Shown piece by piece: positions 8,053-16,512 of a stretch of 64,000 nt of DNA. The translations under genes were made by a program, and so were the position numbers. The first letter of the stretch is position 1. Each line of letters starts with the position of its first letter. Source of the DNA: Clostridiales bacterium (GTDB lineage: Bacteria > Bacillota > Clostridia > Saccharofermentanales > Saccharofermentanaceae); contig JAFVDI010000010.1 in NCBI GenBank assembly GCA_017478485.1, positions 1 through 64,000 of the forward strand. The letters run 5' to 3'. The notes under the pieces were generated by a model. The model was not told the origin of the DNA and did no database searches. It was given only the letters and a program-made list of their open reading frames with translations.

Positions 8053-8607
8053 ATGGATACAAAGGAATTCGGTTCGTTCATATCTTCTCAGAGAAAAGCT
8101 CAGGGATTAACGCAAAAAGAACTTGCGGATAAACTCATGGTCACGGACAAGGCGATAAGCCGCTGGGAAAACGGACACGGCTATCCTGACATCGAGACGC
8201 TGGAAGACCTGTCTTCGGCTCTGGGTGTCAGTCTTCTTGAACTTATGCACAGCAAAAAACAGGAAGATGTACCCGTTTCACTTGAAGAAGTCAACAAGAC
8301 TTTGGCCGATACCATTAAGTACAATATCGATGACAGGAAAAAGGAACGTAAGATAACAGCGCTGGTCTTCGCTTCTTCCATGGTGCTCCTGCTCGTATTG
8401 TCGGTTTTAAAGAATATCGCACCCGTAGCAATCTTCTTTGAAGTTGTCGGAGCCGTTTATCTTGTTGCTTCCATAGTGATGATCGTAGATTCAAGGAGAA
8501 ACAGGAGCATTAAGCATATGTTTATCGGAATATTGCTGCTTATGGTCTTCTTATTCTTCGTATTCCTGCTCCTGTCTGCATCCATTCAAGTTAACGGAAT
8601 AAGCTGA
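8053..8607 (+). CDS. XRE-family regulator with C-terminal membrane helices
   Basis: The protein has 184 residues from the ATG at 8053, which has AGGGAGA seven bases upstream; an ATG at 8026 has none. Residues ~5-60 form a Cro/CI-type helix-turn-helix (GLTQKELADKLMVTDKAISR, WENGHGYPDIETLEDLSSAL). Three hydrophobic segments follow. Membrane-bound XRE proteins of this layout are common in Clostridia and often regulate an adjacent membrane protein. Here the next gene, 19 bases downstream, is a CPBP protease, suggesting an operon. Confidence 0.8.
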   Translation: MDTKEFGSFISSQRKAQGLTQKELADKLMVTDKAISRWENGHGYPDIETLEDLSSALGVSLLELMHSKKQEDVPVSLEEVNKTLADTIKYNIDDRKKERKITALVFASSMVLLLVLSVLKNIAPVAIFFEVVGAVYLVASIVMIVDSRRNRSIKHMFIGILLLMVFLFFVFLLLSASIQVNGIS

Positions 8608-8626
8608 TTCAACGGAGGACAACCTA

Positions 8627-9289
8627 ATGGAAACAAAAAATACCGCCTTGAAGGGCGGCATGGTAAAGTGTGTCATTTTTCTTTTCTGCTATATCGTTTT
8701 TATAAAGATATTGCCTTACTTTTTACATAACCCAAACTACCAGTGTGCGATGTATATCGTAATGGGCATTGCGGGTCTGCTAATCAGTCTGCCCGAGCTT
8801 AAGGAAGCGGGAGCATCGTGGAAAGCACATCCCGTCAGAAACGTTCTGTTGATCATTGGCGGATTTATTGTCATGAATATAATAGATAACCTTGCGACAA
8901 TCCCGTACGCTCTTCTTTATTCGGAACAGGCGGGCAGCATTAATGATAGCAACCTTGAAGTTGCAAGACAGCTCGCTGAACCCGTGCTGCTAGTATTGGG
9001 CGTCGGGATAATGGGACCCATAGTCGAAGAAACCGTCTTCAGGAGCATTCTTATGCGTAAGCAAGGTGATTTCATTCCTAAGGCTGTAGTGGTTTTCGTT
9101 TCCTCTGTCCTTTTTGGAATGATCCATCTTCATGCCTTTACCGTGCCTGAAATGCTGTCGATCCTTCCGCATATTTGTTTCGGAATTGCCATGGCTATAC
9201 TTTATCTAAAGACAAAGAACATAACTTTGGTGTATGCACTTCATATATTGAACAATCTCCCGGCAGTACTCATGATGTTCACACACTGA
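8627..9289 (+). CDS. CPBP-family intramembrane metalloprotease (first of pair)
   Basis: This 220-residue polytopic membrane protein has the CPBP/Abi (Rce1-like) signature: EETVFR near residue 137 and the His-containing FGMIHLHAF motif near 165. These supply the metal-site Glu and His residues in this family. Members act in CAAX-type processing, bacteriocin self-immunity or signalling; which applies here cannot be told. GGAGG lies before the ATG. It is followed within 27 bases by another CPBP gene and preceded by an XRE regulator. Confidence 0.85.
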   Translation: METKNTALKGGMVKCVIFLFCYIVFIKILPYFLHNPNYQCAMYIVMGIAGLLISLPELKEAGASWKAHPVRNVLLIIGGFIVMNIIDNLATIPYALLYSEQAGSINDSNLEVARQLAEPVLLVLGVGIMGPIVEETVFRSILMRKQGDFIPKAVVVFVSSVLFGMIHLHAFTVPEMLSILPHICFGIAMAILYLKTKNITLVYALHILNNLPAVLMMFTH

Positions 9290-9315
9290 TGCCGATCACA
9301 GGAGCAAACATAGAA

Positions 9316-9993
9316 ATGTACATCTATAAAGAAAAGCGATCACTTGCCTTCATTCTTCTGACACTGTTTGGATTTGTGTTACTATGGGCTGTTATAAATG
9401 ATGCATGGGGATATTCATCGAATTTAGAGTTTGGCTATGGCAAGCAAGTTTATGCTTTGCTCAGCAGGTTGTTTTGGGTATTCCCTGCCATTTGTCTGAT
9501 CAAGCGGCACTCAGATTCACTGAGTATCAGCAAAAAGGAACTGTTTTCGAAGCCGGTATGGAACAGGACTCTTGTTGTTACACTAGCCATATCGGCGGTA
9601 TTGGCTTTTGCCGGAATGCTGATCATTCATGCGGGATTGTGGCTCAATCCGGCAATTAGAAATCCTTTGGATATAATAGTTATTTGCTGTGTAGGATTTG
9701 TTGAAGAAACTGTTTTCAGAGGTTGGGGCTATAATGCCTTAAGAGGGATTGTCAGTGAAAAGAAGGCTGCTATCTTATCCACGCTGTTCTTCGTATTGCT
9801 CCATTCTCCGGCATATTTTGTCAGATGTTTCCGTTTGGGAGCAATGGATTATGATACATGGATAATGCAAAGCATCACTGTTGCTGTATGGGGAATAGTA
9901 TTTTGCCTGCTTTTTAAGAAGAGCAAAACGATCTGGAACCCGATTATTGCTCATGTTGTCTATGATGTTTTCGTAACCGTTTTTGTAGAATGA
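9316..9993 (+). CDS. CPBP-family intramembrane metalloprotease (second of pair)
   Basis: The protein has 225 residues from the ATG at 9316, with GGAGC ten bases upstream; the frame is open further upstream but overlaps the preceding gene. About seven hydrophobic segments are seen. The family motif FVEETVFRGWGYNAL lies near residues 124-138, with a second motif VLLHSP near 161 and a terminal NPIIAHVVYD. It is only distantly similar to the first CPBP protein, so this is an old duplication or two independent members. It is likely cotranscribed with the XRE gene. Confidence 0.85.
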   Translation: MYIYKEKRSLAFILLTLFGFVLLWAVINDAWGYSSNLEFGYGKQVYALLSRLFWVFPAICLIKRHSDSLSISKKELFSKPVWNRTLVVTLAISAVLAFAGMLIIHAGLWLNPAIRNPLDIIVICCVGFVEETVFRGWGYNALRGIVSEKKAAILSTLFFVLLHSPAYFVRCFRLGAMDYDTWIMQSITVAVWGIVFCLLFKKSKTIWNPIIAHVVYDVFVTVFVE

Positions 9994-10032
9994 AGTTTTT
10001 CGCTTTGCGAGAAAAAACAAGAGGTAAGAATA

Positions 10033-10209
10033 ATGTACAAAACTTGTATGAATTGCGGAATGAAATATGATTTGTCGGAGAAGATGTGTCCTAAGAGGAA
10101 ATGCCCCGAGTGCGGAGGAAAGTTGAAGCTGCAGTATACTCAAGAGGAACTGAAAGAGATTCAAAAGCAGAACGATGATATGGTTCCAATCAATACATTT
10201 TTATTATAA
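10033..10209 (+). CDS. 58-residue zinc-ribbon protein
   Basis: The ATG at 10033 has GAGG eight bases upstream. The protein begins MYKTCMNCGMKYDLSEKMC and continues with KCPECGGKLKLQ, giving two Cys pairs (C-x2-C and C-x2-C) that would bind one zinc ion. A charged helix follows. Such mini zinc ribbons are often cytoplasmic and uncharacterised. It lies 40 bases after the second CPBP gene and may be the last gene of that operon. A GTTTTTCGC-type hairpin in the gap could partly terminate before it. Confidence 0.6.
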   Translation: MYKTCMNCGMKYDLSEKMCPKRKCPECGGKLKLQYTQEELKEIQKQNDDMVPINTFLL

Positions 10210-10288
10210 TGTCATCGAAATCACGAATATATCTTACTAGTGGAAAAACAGTGGAGTGATAGTGATATTCGACGTTTATCCCCGGATT

Positions 10289-10618
10289 TCATACATTTAT
10301 CCCCTTCCCAAAGAAATTCTCCATAGGACTGTTATCTAAGCAGTTTCCCTTGGCAAATTCATCAAGCTGGTTCTTATCGGTAACGGTCCTGGCTGAAGAA
10401 AGATAACCTATGTCTTTGATACGGTAGGGGCTGACATCATACTCTGTATTCTTCGGTTGTTCCAGGTTGTACATGACGGATGTCTCGCCTGCCAATTGAA
10501 CGGTCTCCGTATTAGTAGGCCTGACTCCCGGCATCACCGGACTCAGAAAATCGGCGCATCCGGTCATGGGAACTGACATGATCGCAGTTACCAGACCAAT
10601 TGCATAGAGGGGTTTCTT
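10289..10618 (-). pseudogene. Lipoprotein remnant ending in IS3-family transposase scrap
   Basis: The minus strand encodes a lipoprotein signal (KKPLYAIGLVTAIMSVPMTG, then Cys) preceded directly by a stop codon, so the original start is lost or shifted. A short extracellular part follows. The last ~17 residues read FAKGNCLDNSPMENFFG, which matches the conserved region near the catalytic Glu of IS3/IS150-type OrfB transposases. The lipoprotein was thus interrupted by an IS3-type element, of which only a scrap remains. An IS3-type end is also present at 12323. Confidence 0.65.
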
Positions 10619-10691
10619 TTAATCTTTAGCGGGCCTGATCTCCATAACCGTACCTCCCTTGCTTCCTGCCGGATGGCTACATAATAAAGGA

Positions 10692-11768
10692 TTACGTGGG
10701 CCTGGTGTTGAATATCTGGATCACGTTGCCCTGCGGATCCTGAACATAATTCTGCGGCGGCAGAACGGCACCGCAGTGCGGGCACTCCTTGTGCATGCCG
10801 ATGACATAGACGCCTCCGCAGTAATTGCAGGAGCCCTGATAGACGGCATTGAGATTGCAGGGAACCGCATGCTTGTATTTCCCCTGATTCACGGTCTTGC
10901 GGATCGAATAAACAAGAGACAGTACCATGCCGACTCCCGTGAGCGAAAACATGACCAGGAACGTATAGAACTGTGCTTTGTTCTTTAAGCTTGTATGCAT
11001 CATCTTGGGAGTATAATCATCGAGAGTCGAAGCTATCGCTTCGTCAACGGAATACTGATCACGCTGCAGCAGGCGCTTATAGATGAGCTCTTTGGTCTCG
11101 TCGCCGATCGCTTCGGTGATTACGGGATCCGTATAGTCACCCTGCATGCCTTCGCAGAACCAGTCGTCAAATCCGTCGTCCTTAGTCGCGCTGGAGTAGA
11201 CGAAAAGCCAGTGAGCCTCATCGGGAAACCTGTTGACATAGACATCGTAAGCATATTTTTCGAGGTTCTTATAGTTCTTGTTCCAAGTATCGTTACTTAC
11301 CGTTATTAACGCGGGAACAATACCTGTCTCATCATAGAAATCCTTCATCGACCGCTTCAGGTTCGCTTCATCTTTAACGACTCCGAGATTGTCCTCGACG
11401 ACGAACTCGATCTCCTCATCCTGATCTTCAAAATAATCTATCTTTTTAGGGAAATTGATCGCATCGTAGGTACAGTAGCCGGTTCCTGCCATAAAAGGAA
11501 CGAACAGCATGAAGAAACACATCAGCCAGGCAATGATGTGATCAATACTCTTCTTGCGAATATCGTAGTTGGAATAGATAAAATACGGCTTGCTGTCCTT
11601 ATAGTAGAGAAATCTCCTGGAGCCTGCGAACGGCTTGGAAGACGTTTTTGACAAGCTTCCGCCGGAGCTGCCGCCGGAGCCGCTTCTGCCGGAACTGCTG
11701 TGCGATCTGCTTGAGCTTCCCGAATGGCTTCCGCCGCTGTGCGAACTGCCGCCTGACGAATGTGGCAT
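10692..11768 (-). CDS. Membrane protein with TPM-like domain and zinc ribbon
   Basis: The protein has 358 residues. Residues 1-45 are a Ser/Gly/His-rich tail. A membrane segment lies near 80-100 (HIIAWLMCFFMLFVPFMAGT). An extracellular domain at ~110-255 has the pattern of the TPM (YgcG-like) fold: MKDFYDETGIVPALITVSND and EAHWLFVYSSATKDDGFDDW. A second membrane helix lies near 268-290. The cytoplasmic C-terminus has a zinc ribbon, CNYCGG...CPHCGA. The role is unknown; TPM proteins are linked to membrane-protein turnover and repair. The His-rich start could bind metal. No clear operon partner is seen. Confidence 0.7.
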   Translation of the reverse strand: MPHSSGGSSHSGGSHSGSSSRSHSSSGRSGSGGSSGGSLSKTSSKPFAGSRRFLYYKDSKPYFIYSNYDIRKKSIDHIIAWLMCFFMLFVPFMAGTGYCTYDAINFPKKIDYFEDQDEEIEFVVEDNLGVVKDEANLKRSMKDFYDETGIVPALITVSNDTWNKNYKNLEKYAYDVYVNRFPDEAHWLFVYSSATKDDGFDDWFCEGMQGDYTDPVITEAIGDETKELIYKRLLQRDQYSVDEAIASTLDDYTPKMMHTSLKNKAQFYTFLVMFSLTGVGMVLSLVYSIRKTVNQGKYKHAVPCNLNAVYQGSCNYCGGVYVIGMHKECPHCGAVLPPQNYVQDPQGNVIQIFNTRPT

Positions 11769-11886
11769 CTTACTATCTCCTTATCCCTTGTGTGTCAGAG
11801 ACATTATATCATTTTAAAATGTTGACATGACGGGACAACTGAGGTTTAATCTCATCTGCACTCTATCAGGAAGATGCGGAGGACAT

Positions 11887-12275
11887 ATGGCTGCTGATGT
11901 TAAGTTTACGGTAAAAAAGGCTTTGGATGAACAAACTCTCATTCCCGCTTCTGTCAGTGAGGAATTGGAGCAGGAATTCATCAAGAAGGCCAAGGCTTTC
12001 TCGATCAAGCTTATCCCAGTATCATTCATAGTAGCGGCGGTAATCCTCGTCATAGCGTTCCTGGTCATCTACTTTCTCCACAGGATAATCATTAGCGCAT
12101 TCGCACTTTTCTGCCTGGTATTCCCCATCTATTCGATCTACGACGCGTTCGCCACATCAAAGGCCTTGAAGAATGCAAGATCGGCGTCCTGTTCGGAAAA
12201 AAGGAATACAACGCCGGTGACCGTGCCATCATCGCTAGGGTCAAGGACGATCTGAACATCATCTCCGAAGAGTAA
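11887..12275 (+). pseudogene. Small two-helix membrane protein with a frameshift near its end
   Basis: The ATG at 11887 has GGAGG just upstream. Residues ~1-95 include two hydrophobic segments (LIPVSFIVAAVILVIAFLVI and FALFCLVFPIYSIYDAF). Near 12170-12180 the frame breaks: the annotated frame ends in low-complexity residues at 12255, while another frame continues with CKIGVLFGKKEYNAGDRA and ends at TAA 12273-12275. That second tail looks like the real C-terminus. One extra or missing base, real or from sequencing, explains it. Function unknown. Confidence 0.6.
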
Positions 12276-12322
12276 CCGGAACCCCTTTATTTCAAACACA
12301 AACAATTACACCCTGAGATACA

Positions 12323-12367
12323 TGAAGTGAACCCCAAAAGTTGGACAAACTTTGGGGGTTCACTTCA
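12323..12367. mobile_element. Solo IS3/IS150-type terminal palindrome
   Basis: The arms TGAAGTGAACCCC and GGGGTTCACTTCA extend inward to a 20-bp stem with one mismatch and a five-base loop. TG...CCCCAAAAGTTGGAC is typical of the terminal inverted repeats of IS3-family (IS150 group) elements. No transposase gene lies within, so this is a solo end or a miniature derivative. Confidence 0.55.
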
Positions 12368-12388
12368 CTTTGACCCGGGTGCAGTAAT

Positions 12389-12586
12389 TCAGACTGAGTA
12401 TTGGCTGTTTAAGAACTCTTCAAACGCCTTACGCTTGATCAGTCTCTTATTACCATTCCATAAAACGAATGGGCAGTGTTCATCATTGGTAAGTTCGCGT
12501 AGCTTATGCAAACCGAGATTATAATAATCAGCTGCTTCACGAATGGTGAGCAGGGCCTTTTCTGCTATAGGAACTTCCTGATCCAT
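12389..12586 (-). CDS. xis: Tn916-type excisionase (Xis)
   Basis: The gene encodes 65 residues with AGGAGGT upstream of the ATG. The winged-helix DNA-binding pattern matches Tn916 Xis-like proteins: LTIREAADYYNLGLHKLREL followed by FVLWNGNKRLIKRKAFEEFL. Excisionase bends DNA at the element ends and directs the tyrosine integrase towards excision. No integrase gene is found beside it, since the IS3-type end and a frameshifted gene occupy the expected place. It is therefore an orphan. Its middle 104 bp are duplicated at 7144-7247. Confidence 0.85.
   Translation of the reverse strand: MDQEVPIAEKALLTIREAADYYNLGLHKLRELTNDEHCPFVLWNGNKRLIKRKAFEEFLNSQYSV
12423..12526. repeat. Direct repeat B, copy 2 (inside excisionase gene)
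   Basis: These 104 bp match 7144-7247 with two or three substitutions. This copy sits in an intact reading frame and is the likely parent sequence. Confidence 0.9.
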
Positions 12587-12944
12587 TTTTCGACTAATAC
12601 CTCCTTTGAGCTAAAAACATGATTTTCCAAAGAGTTACTGTAAGCACATTTTTCATGCAAATAATATGTACGTTGTCTGCGTACTGGTTTTAGGATAGAT
12701 AGGAGCTGGGGAGGAATCAAATGTGCGATTTCAAACAAGAGGCTAACTGATCTCAACCTTCATGTGACATAACTTTCATTTGCCGTTGGTGTACCTCCTT
12801 CATGCCAAAATGGCTACAGGAATGGATAACGGGAGAAGCAACATGCAGCCGTTTCAGGGGCTGCGGAAATTTTTGAACCTTTTTCTGCCTTGTGACAATA
12901 TATAGTGAACGGCGTCATGTGCACTGGCGGCGGCAGGAAGGAGA
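12587..12944. other. Intergenic region before sigma factor operon
   Basis: This stretch of 358 bases has no convincing gene; a 63-codon minus-strand frame has no family features. A hairpin (GCAGCC 12845-12850, GGCTGC 12859-12864) is followed by a T-run, so it may be a terminator. Next comes TTTTTGAACCTTTTT and then TTGTGACAATATATAG before the sigma gene, a plausible promoter zone, possibly autoregulated. Confidence 0.4.
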
Positions 12945-13472
12945 ATGTTGTTGGAGACGGAAGTCATCGAACGGCTTATAACAGAGTACGGAAAGGATAT
13001 CTATTCTTTCTGTGTATATCTGACCGGTGACCGCCAGACGGCTGACGATCTTTATCAGCAGACCTTTCTTGTCGCTATGGAGAAGGGCGGCATTGATTTG
13101 TCTGGCAACCCGAAATCGTATCTGATAGGAATTGCCCTGAACATCAACAACAACCGCCGCCGTAAGGATATCTGGCGTCAGAAACGGATCACCATCGTGG
13201 ATCAGGATCTGACGGAAGAGGCTTATAACGTTGCTGCAAACGATGAATCCGTGGATGACGAGATCTACAAAAGAGAAAGGAATAAGGCGATCCGTCAGGA
13301 AGTCAGCCGTTTGCCGGACAAGCTAAAGGATGTTGTGCTCATGTTCTATACAGAGCAGCTGCCGGTACAGGACATCGCAAACATCCTGAAGATATCCGAA
13401 GGCACGGTCAAGAGCCGTCTCCATAACGCTCGAAGCAAATTAAAGGAAAGGTTGCAGAAATATGCAGAATAA
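12945..13472 (+). CDS. ECF-type RNA polymerase sigma factor
   Basis: The protein has 175 residues with AAGGAG before the ATG. Region 2 covers ~10-75 (GKDIYSFCVYLTGDRQTADD, LYQQTFLVAMEKG). Region 4 covers ~118-170 (LPDKLKDVVLMFYTEQLPVQ, DIANILKISEGTVKSRLHNA). It directs RNA polymerase to stress or envelope promoters. The next gene overlaps its end by 11 bases and encodes a single-pass membrane protein, the usual cognate anti-sigma arrangement. The target is unknown. Confidence 0.9.
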   Translation: MLLETEVIERLITEYGKDIYSFCVYLTGDRQTADDLYQQTFLVAMEKGGIDLSGNPKSYLIGIALNINNNRRRKDIWRQKRITIVDQDLTEEAYNVAANDESVDDEIYKRERNKAIRQEVSRLPDKLKDVVLMFYTEQLPVQDIANILKISEGTVKSRLHNARSKLKERLQKYAE

Positions 13473-14235
13473 AATGAATATAGATGAACTGCTTCGTGAC
13501 GGCCTGATTCCGGAATTCGAGCCGGGAGAAGAACTGGACGCCAAAATCATCGGACAGGTTAAGGCCGGCAGGTCAAGCGCACCCGTCACACCCATAAAAA
13601 AGTCAAAAGCATCCTCATTGACCAAGATCGTTGCTGCCGCCTGCGCAGTCGTGATCGCAGGTGCGGTCGGAACGTACGCTGCATCGGTGATCATAACCAA
13701 ACCGGAAGTCATCGATCACGGCATTTACGTCGGCAACTCCCAGTATGTTGACGACAAGGCGCTAGCGACCATGGACGTCAACGAGAAACCGGCTGCAGGC
13801 TATAAATCGAAGTCAACGGAACACGACACTTATGAAGATGCTTACAAGGCTGCCGGCATTGGAGTGCAGTTTAAAAGCAGCTACGAACTGAACGGTAAGG
13901 CAAAAACGTCCGTTACTACCGGGCATGACATTAAGATGAACGAGATCAATGCTGAATTTCTCTTCGAGGACGGCCTGTTCTCATTGTCTTTCTCAAAGAT
14001 GACCGGCAACGTGGCAAGCGATGCGGCGCATGTGATCCGGTTGGCCAACACTTCTAACAAACGCGAATACAAGACAAAAGACGGAACGGCGTTCACTCTT
14101 GTCGATGAAAAACACGATGATGAAACAAGGACTTTCGTCATGATAGCGTGCGATGAATTTTCCGGATATATCATGTTCGAAAACCTCACCGATCCGCAGA
14201 TCCACAAGATCCTTGATACAGTAATCCTCAAGTAA
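13462..14235 (+). CDS. Putative membrane anti-sigma factor
   Basis: The protein has 257 residues and begins inside the end of the sigma gene, suggesting coupled translation. A cytoplasmic N-terminus of ~50 residues is followed by one membrane helix at ~52-75 (IVAAACAVVIAGAVGTYAAS). An extracellular domain of ~180 residues with no named family follows. This layout matches transmembrane anti-sigma factors that hold an ECF sigma until cleaved. No ZAS zinc motif is seen, so the call rests on topology and position. Confidence 0.7.
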   Translation: MQNKMNIDELLRDGLIPEFEPGEELDAKIIGQVKAGRSSAPVTPIKKSKASSLTKIVAAACAVVIAGAVGTYAASVIITKPEVIDHGIYVGNSQYVDDKALATMDVNEKPAAGYKSKSTEHDTYEDAYKAAGIGVQFKSSYELNGKAKTSVTTGHDIKMNEINAEFLFEDGLFSLSFSKMTGNVASDAAHVIRLANTSNKREYKTKDGTAFTLVDEKHDDETRTFVMIACDEFSGYIMFENLTDPQIHKILDTVILK

Positions 14236-14252
14236 CAAGAAAGGTTTTCAAA

Positions 14253-15398
14253 ATGAAAAGAATAAACTCTGTGATTGCCATCGTGCTTTTGATGGCATTA
14301 GCTGCAGGCTGCAGCAATGTAAGAAACTCCAAGGCTGAAATGACGAGCGGGTCAGATACGGCCATCGGAAAAACAACTGCAGCTGAAACTACGGCTGCAG
14401 CTACGACTACATCAGAAACAACGGTTGATACGACTATTGTATTCTCAATGGATGCAAAGGATGAAACAGAAACCACAACAGCCGAGACTACAGTTAAGAA
14501 AAAGCCGAAGGAACCTGTTATAAAGTTCAGTGGAAAGGCGAAGGACGTTTTCACTCTGAAGGCTGATTCTTATTATGAGGGAGACAAGTTCGTCATCTTC
14601 GCGCAGAAAGGCGCAAAGCTCAGAGGCGATGTACCAAAAAACATCAGCAAGATCATGGGCGACCTCGAGAAGCTCTTTAACATGAGCTATAAAAAGACGG
14701 AATTCACTTTTGAGGATGACTGGCGTGACATATATTTCGGCGGTTCTTTTCAAGGAATAAATTCGGATCTTTCCAAAGTTTCCATCATCATCTTAAAGGA
14801 CCCGGAAGATGATACGATCCAGACCGCATTCGGCAATGAGACGACATTGTTTGATACGGACTTTGATCCGGTAAAGGGTTCTTACGGAACCGTTTATCAC
14901 GAACTCGCGCACGTATTGAGGTTAAGGCAGGGCGAAAACATGAGTTCCGTCCTTGAGGAAGGCGTCGCACTTTACGCGCAGGACAAGCTTTCACGCAAAT
15001 ACAAGAAAGCGGACTGGGACATGATCTCGTACGTCAACTGCTATGGTTACAGCACGCCTTACAGCGACAAGAACCTGAAGGAGGACCCTGAAAAAGAATT
15101 CATCAGAGCCGCTACCGCACCCAGGAGCAGCGAACAGCCGGAGTATCAGTTTGGAATAAGGTTTGTATATTTCCTCACAGAGACATATGGAAATGACATC
15201 ATAAAGAAGATATCTGAGACCAGCCGCAAATATGAGTTTGCAGAGAACGGCACCGGTACTGACATCGACACGGTGGTCAAGGTCATCAAGGAAGCCACTT
15301 CGCAGGACGTTTTCATCAGATTCAAGAAATGGGTTCCCGGCGGTTGGAAAAAGTACTGCAAGGACTATCTGAAGTACATGAAAAAGTTCGGACTTTAA
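14253..15398 (+). CDS. Secreted metallopeptidase-like lipoprotein (HExxH)
   Basis: The protein has 381 residues. The lipobox is LAAGCS at ~18-23, followed by a Thr/Ala-rich linker of ~60 residues. The catalytic domain has VYHELAHVL near residue 215, giving the HExxH zinc site, and EEGVALYAQ about 20 residues later, giving the third ligand of a gluzincin-like peptidase. It would act outside the membrane. It follows the sigma/anti-sigma pair by 17 bases in the same direction and is probably in that operon, so it may process envelope or host proteins under sigma control. Confidence 0.75.
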   Translation: MKRINSVIAIVLLMALAAGCSNVRNSKAEMTSGSDTAIGKTTAAETTAAATTTSETTVDTTIVFSMDAKDETETTTAETTVKKKPKEPVIKFSGKAKDVFTLKADSYYEGDKFVIFAQKGAKLRGDVPKNISKIMGDLEKLFNMSYKKTEFTFEDDWRDIYFGGSFQGINSDLSKVSIIILKDPEDDTIQTAFGNETTLFDTDFDPVKGSYGTVYHELAHVLRLRQGENMSSVLEEGVALYAQDKLSRKYKKADWDMISYVNCYGYSTPYSDKNLKEDPEKEFIRAATAPRSSEQPEYQFGIRFVYFLTETYGNDIIKKISETSRKYEFAENGTGTDIDTVVKVIKEATSQDVFIRFKKWVPGGWKKYCKDYLKYMKKFGL

Positions 15399-15483
15399 AG
15401 GAATCGTTATGCTGTTGATCCTTGAGACGTTACGCGCTGTTAAACTACGCTTACCTAAACTGGAGAAAACAAGTATTGTGTTA

Positions 15484-15512
15484 AAAGCCTGAGATTAATC
15501 TCAGGCTTTTTC
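15484..15512 (+). terminator. Rho-independent terminator of sigma operon
   Basis: The arms AAGCCTGAGA and TCTCAGGCTT enclose TTAA, with a T-run following. It lies 85 bases after the metallopeptidase stop. The remaining ~225 bases before the next gene contain no gene that I can support. Confidence 0.85.
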
Positions 15513-15738
15513 ATAGCCATTTGCTGATATAATTATTTGTAGAACAACCATACATCTTTCGAGTTTCAGGTGTAGTTCGGATTCGGTGTTCATATTTGCC
15601 TTGCTATATTGGCAACATAACTGCAGTAAAGTGTTGTTTATGCATCAGATCAGATAATCATTAATGATAGCTATCTTTCCGTGCTCTTGTAATAATGAAG
15701 CCACCAATCAAAAAACGGGATTAAAAAGAGGAGGAGTT

Positions 15739-16482
15739 ATGCTGATCAATCTGTTATTCTTTATCTTAAGTATTGTACCTTCGGTACTCATAATCGTCCG
15801 GCTCAGGAACCGTAAAAAGAACGATCCCCTTTATCTCCAGAGCTGTAAGTCGGCAATCATACGCGGTCTTGTCTGCGTGCTTCCGATATTGGTTGTCTCG
15901 GCAACTTTTCATTTGGTAAGAAATCTTCTGATAAGATTCGTCTTCCCGGATATGAATCCTTTAGTCTCCCAGGCTATATACACTTTCATCGTGCTTGCTT
16001 TTTCGGAAGAGCTCGTCAAATACTTCATGTTCCGCCGTGTCCTCAGCAAGAATGCCGACAACTTTTCAATGGCAGACATAACGGCTTTTATGGTGATCAT
16101 AGGTACTGCTTTCGGCCTTGTAGAGGATATCCCTTATGCAATAGGTGCCACTCCCGTCATCATGATCATCCGCGGATTTACCATGGGCCATGTCGGCTAC
16201 GGATTCTTAATGGGCTGGTTATATGGCAAGCGTATCAAGACCGGCAAGAAAATATACGGCATCGCTGCATTCGGCCTTCCTTTCCTTATTCACGGCCTCT
16301 ACGACTTCTCGCTCAGCGAGGAACTGCTCAAGTTAAATGATAATCTTGCCTTCATCGGAATATCGCTGGCATTGCTCGATATCGTACTGCTCATACTTAT
16401 GGTCCGTTTCTTCCTGGTCTCACGCAAAAAAGAAAGCGGCATCGTTCAGTTGAGCGAGAAGGCAGTCGAGGTTAATCCTTGA
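15739..16482 (+). CDS. PrsW-family intramembrane metalloprotease
   Basis: The protein has 247 residues from the ATG at 15739, which has GAGGAGG upstream. Eight or so hydrophobic segments are seen. PrsW motifs are present: EELVKYFMFRR near residue 90, FGLVEDIPYA near 130, GHVGYGFLMG near 153 and FLIHGLYDF near 182. These supply the Glu and His metal ligands. In Bacillus, PrsW makes the first cut in the anti-sigma factor RsiW. The ECF sigma/anti-sigma pair lies 1.5 kb upstream, so PrsW may act on it, but this is inference. Confidence 0.9.
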   Translation: MLINLLFFILSIVPSVLIIVRLRNRKKNDPLYLQSCKSAIIRGLVCVLPILVVSATFHLVRNLLIRFVFPDMNPLVSQAIYTFIVLAFSEELVKYFMFRRVLSKNADNFSMADITAFMVIIGTAFGLVEDIPYAIGATPVIMIIRGFTMGHVGYGFLMGWLYGKRIKTGKKIYGIAAFGLPFLIHGLYDFSLSEELLKLNDNLAFIGISLALLDIVLLILMVRFFLVSRKKESGIVQLSEKAVEVNP

Positions 16483-16512
16483 TTCATGTAATAAATACTA
16501 TAAACACTGCAA

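Noticed and set aside
10588..10785. 65-codon minus-strand frame before the lipoprotein remnant
   Set aside because: Overlaps the TPM-like gene end out of frame; no protein-like features.
12565..12756. 63-codon minus-strand frame before the excisionase gene
   Set aside because: It overlaps the excisionase leader, has no ribosome site and reads as random sequence.
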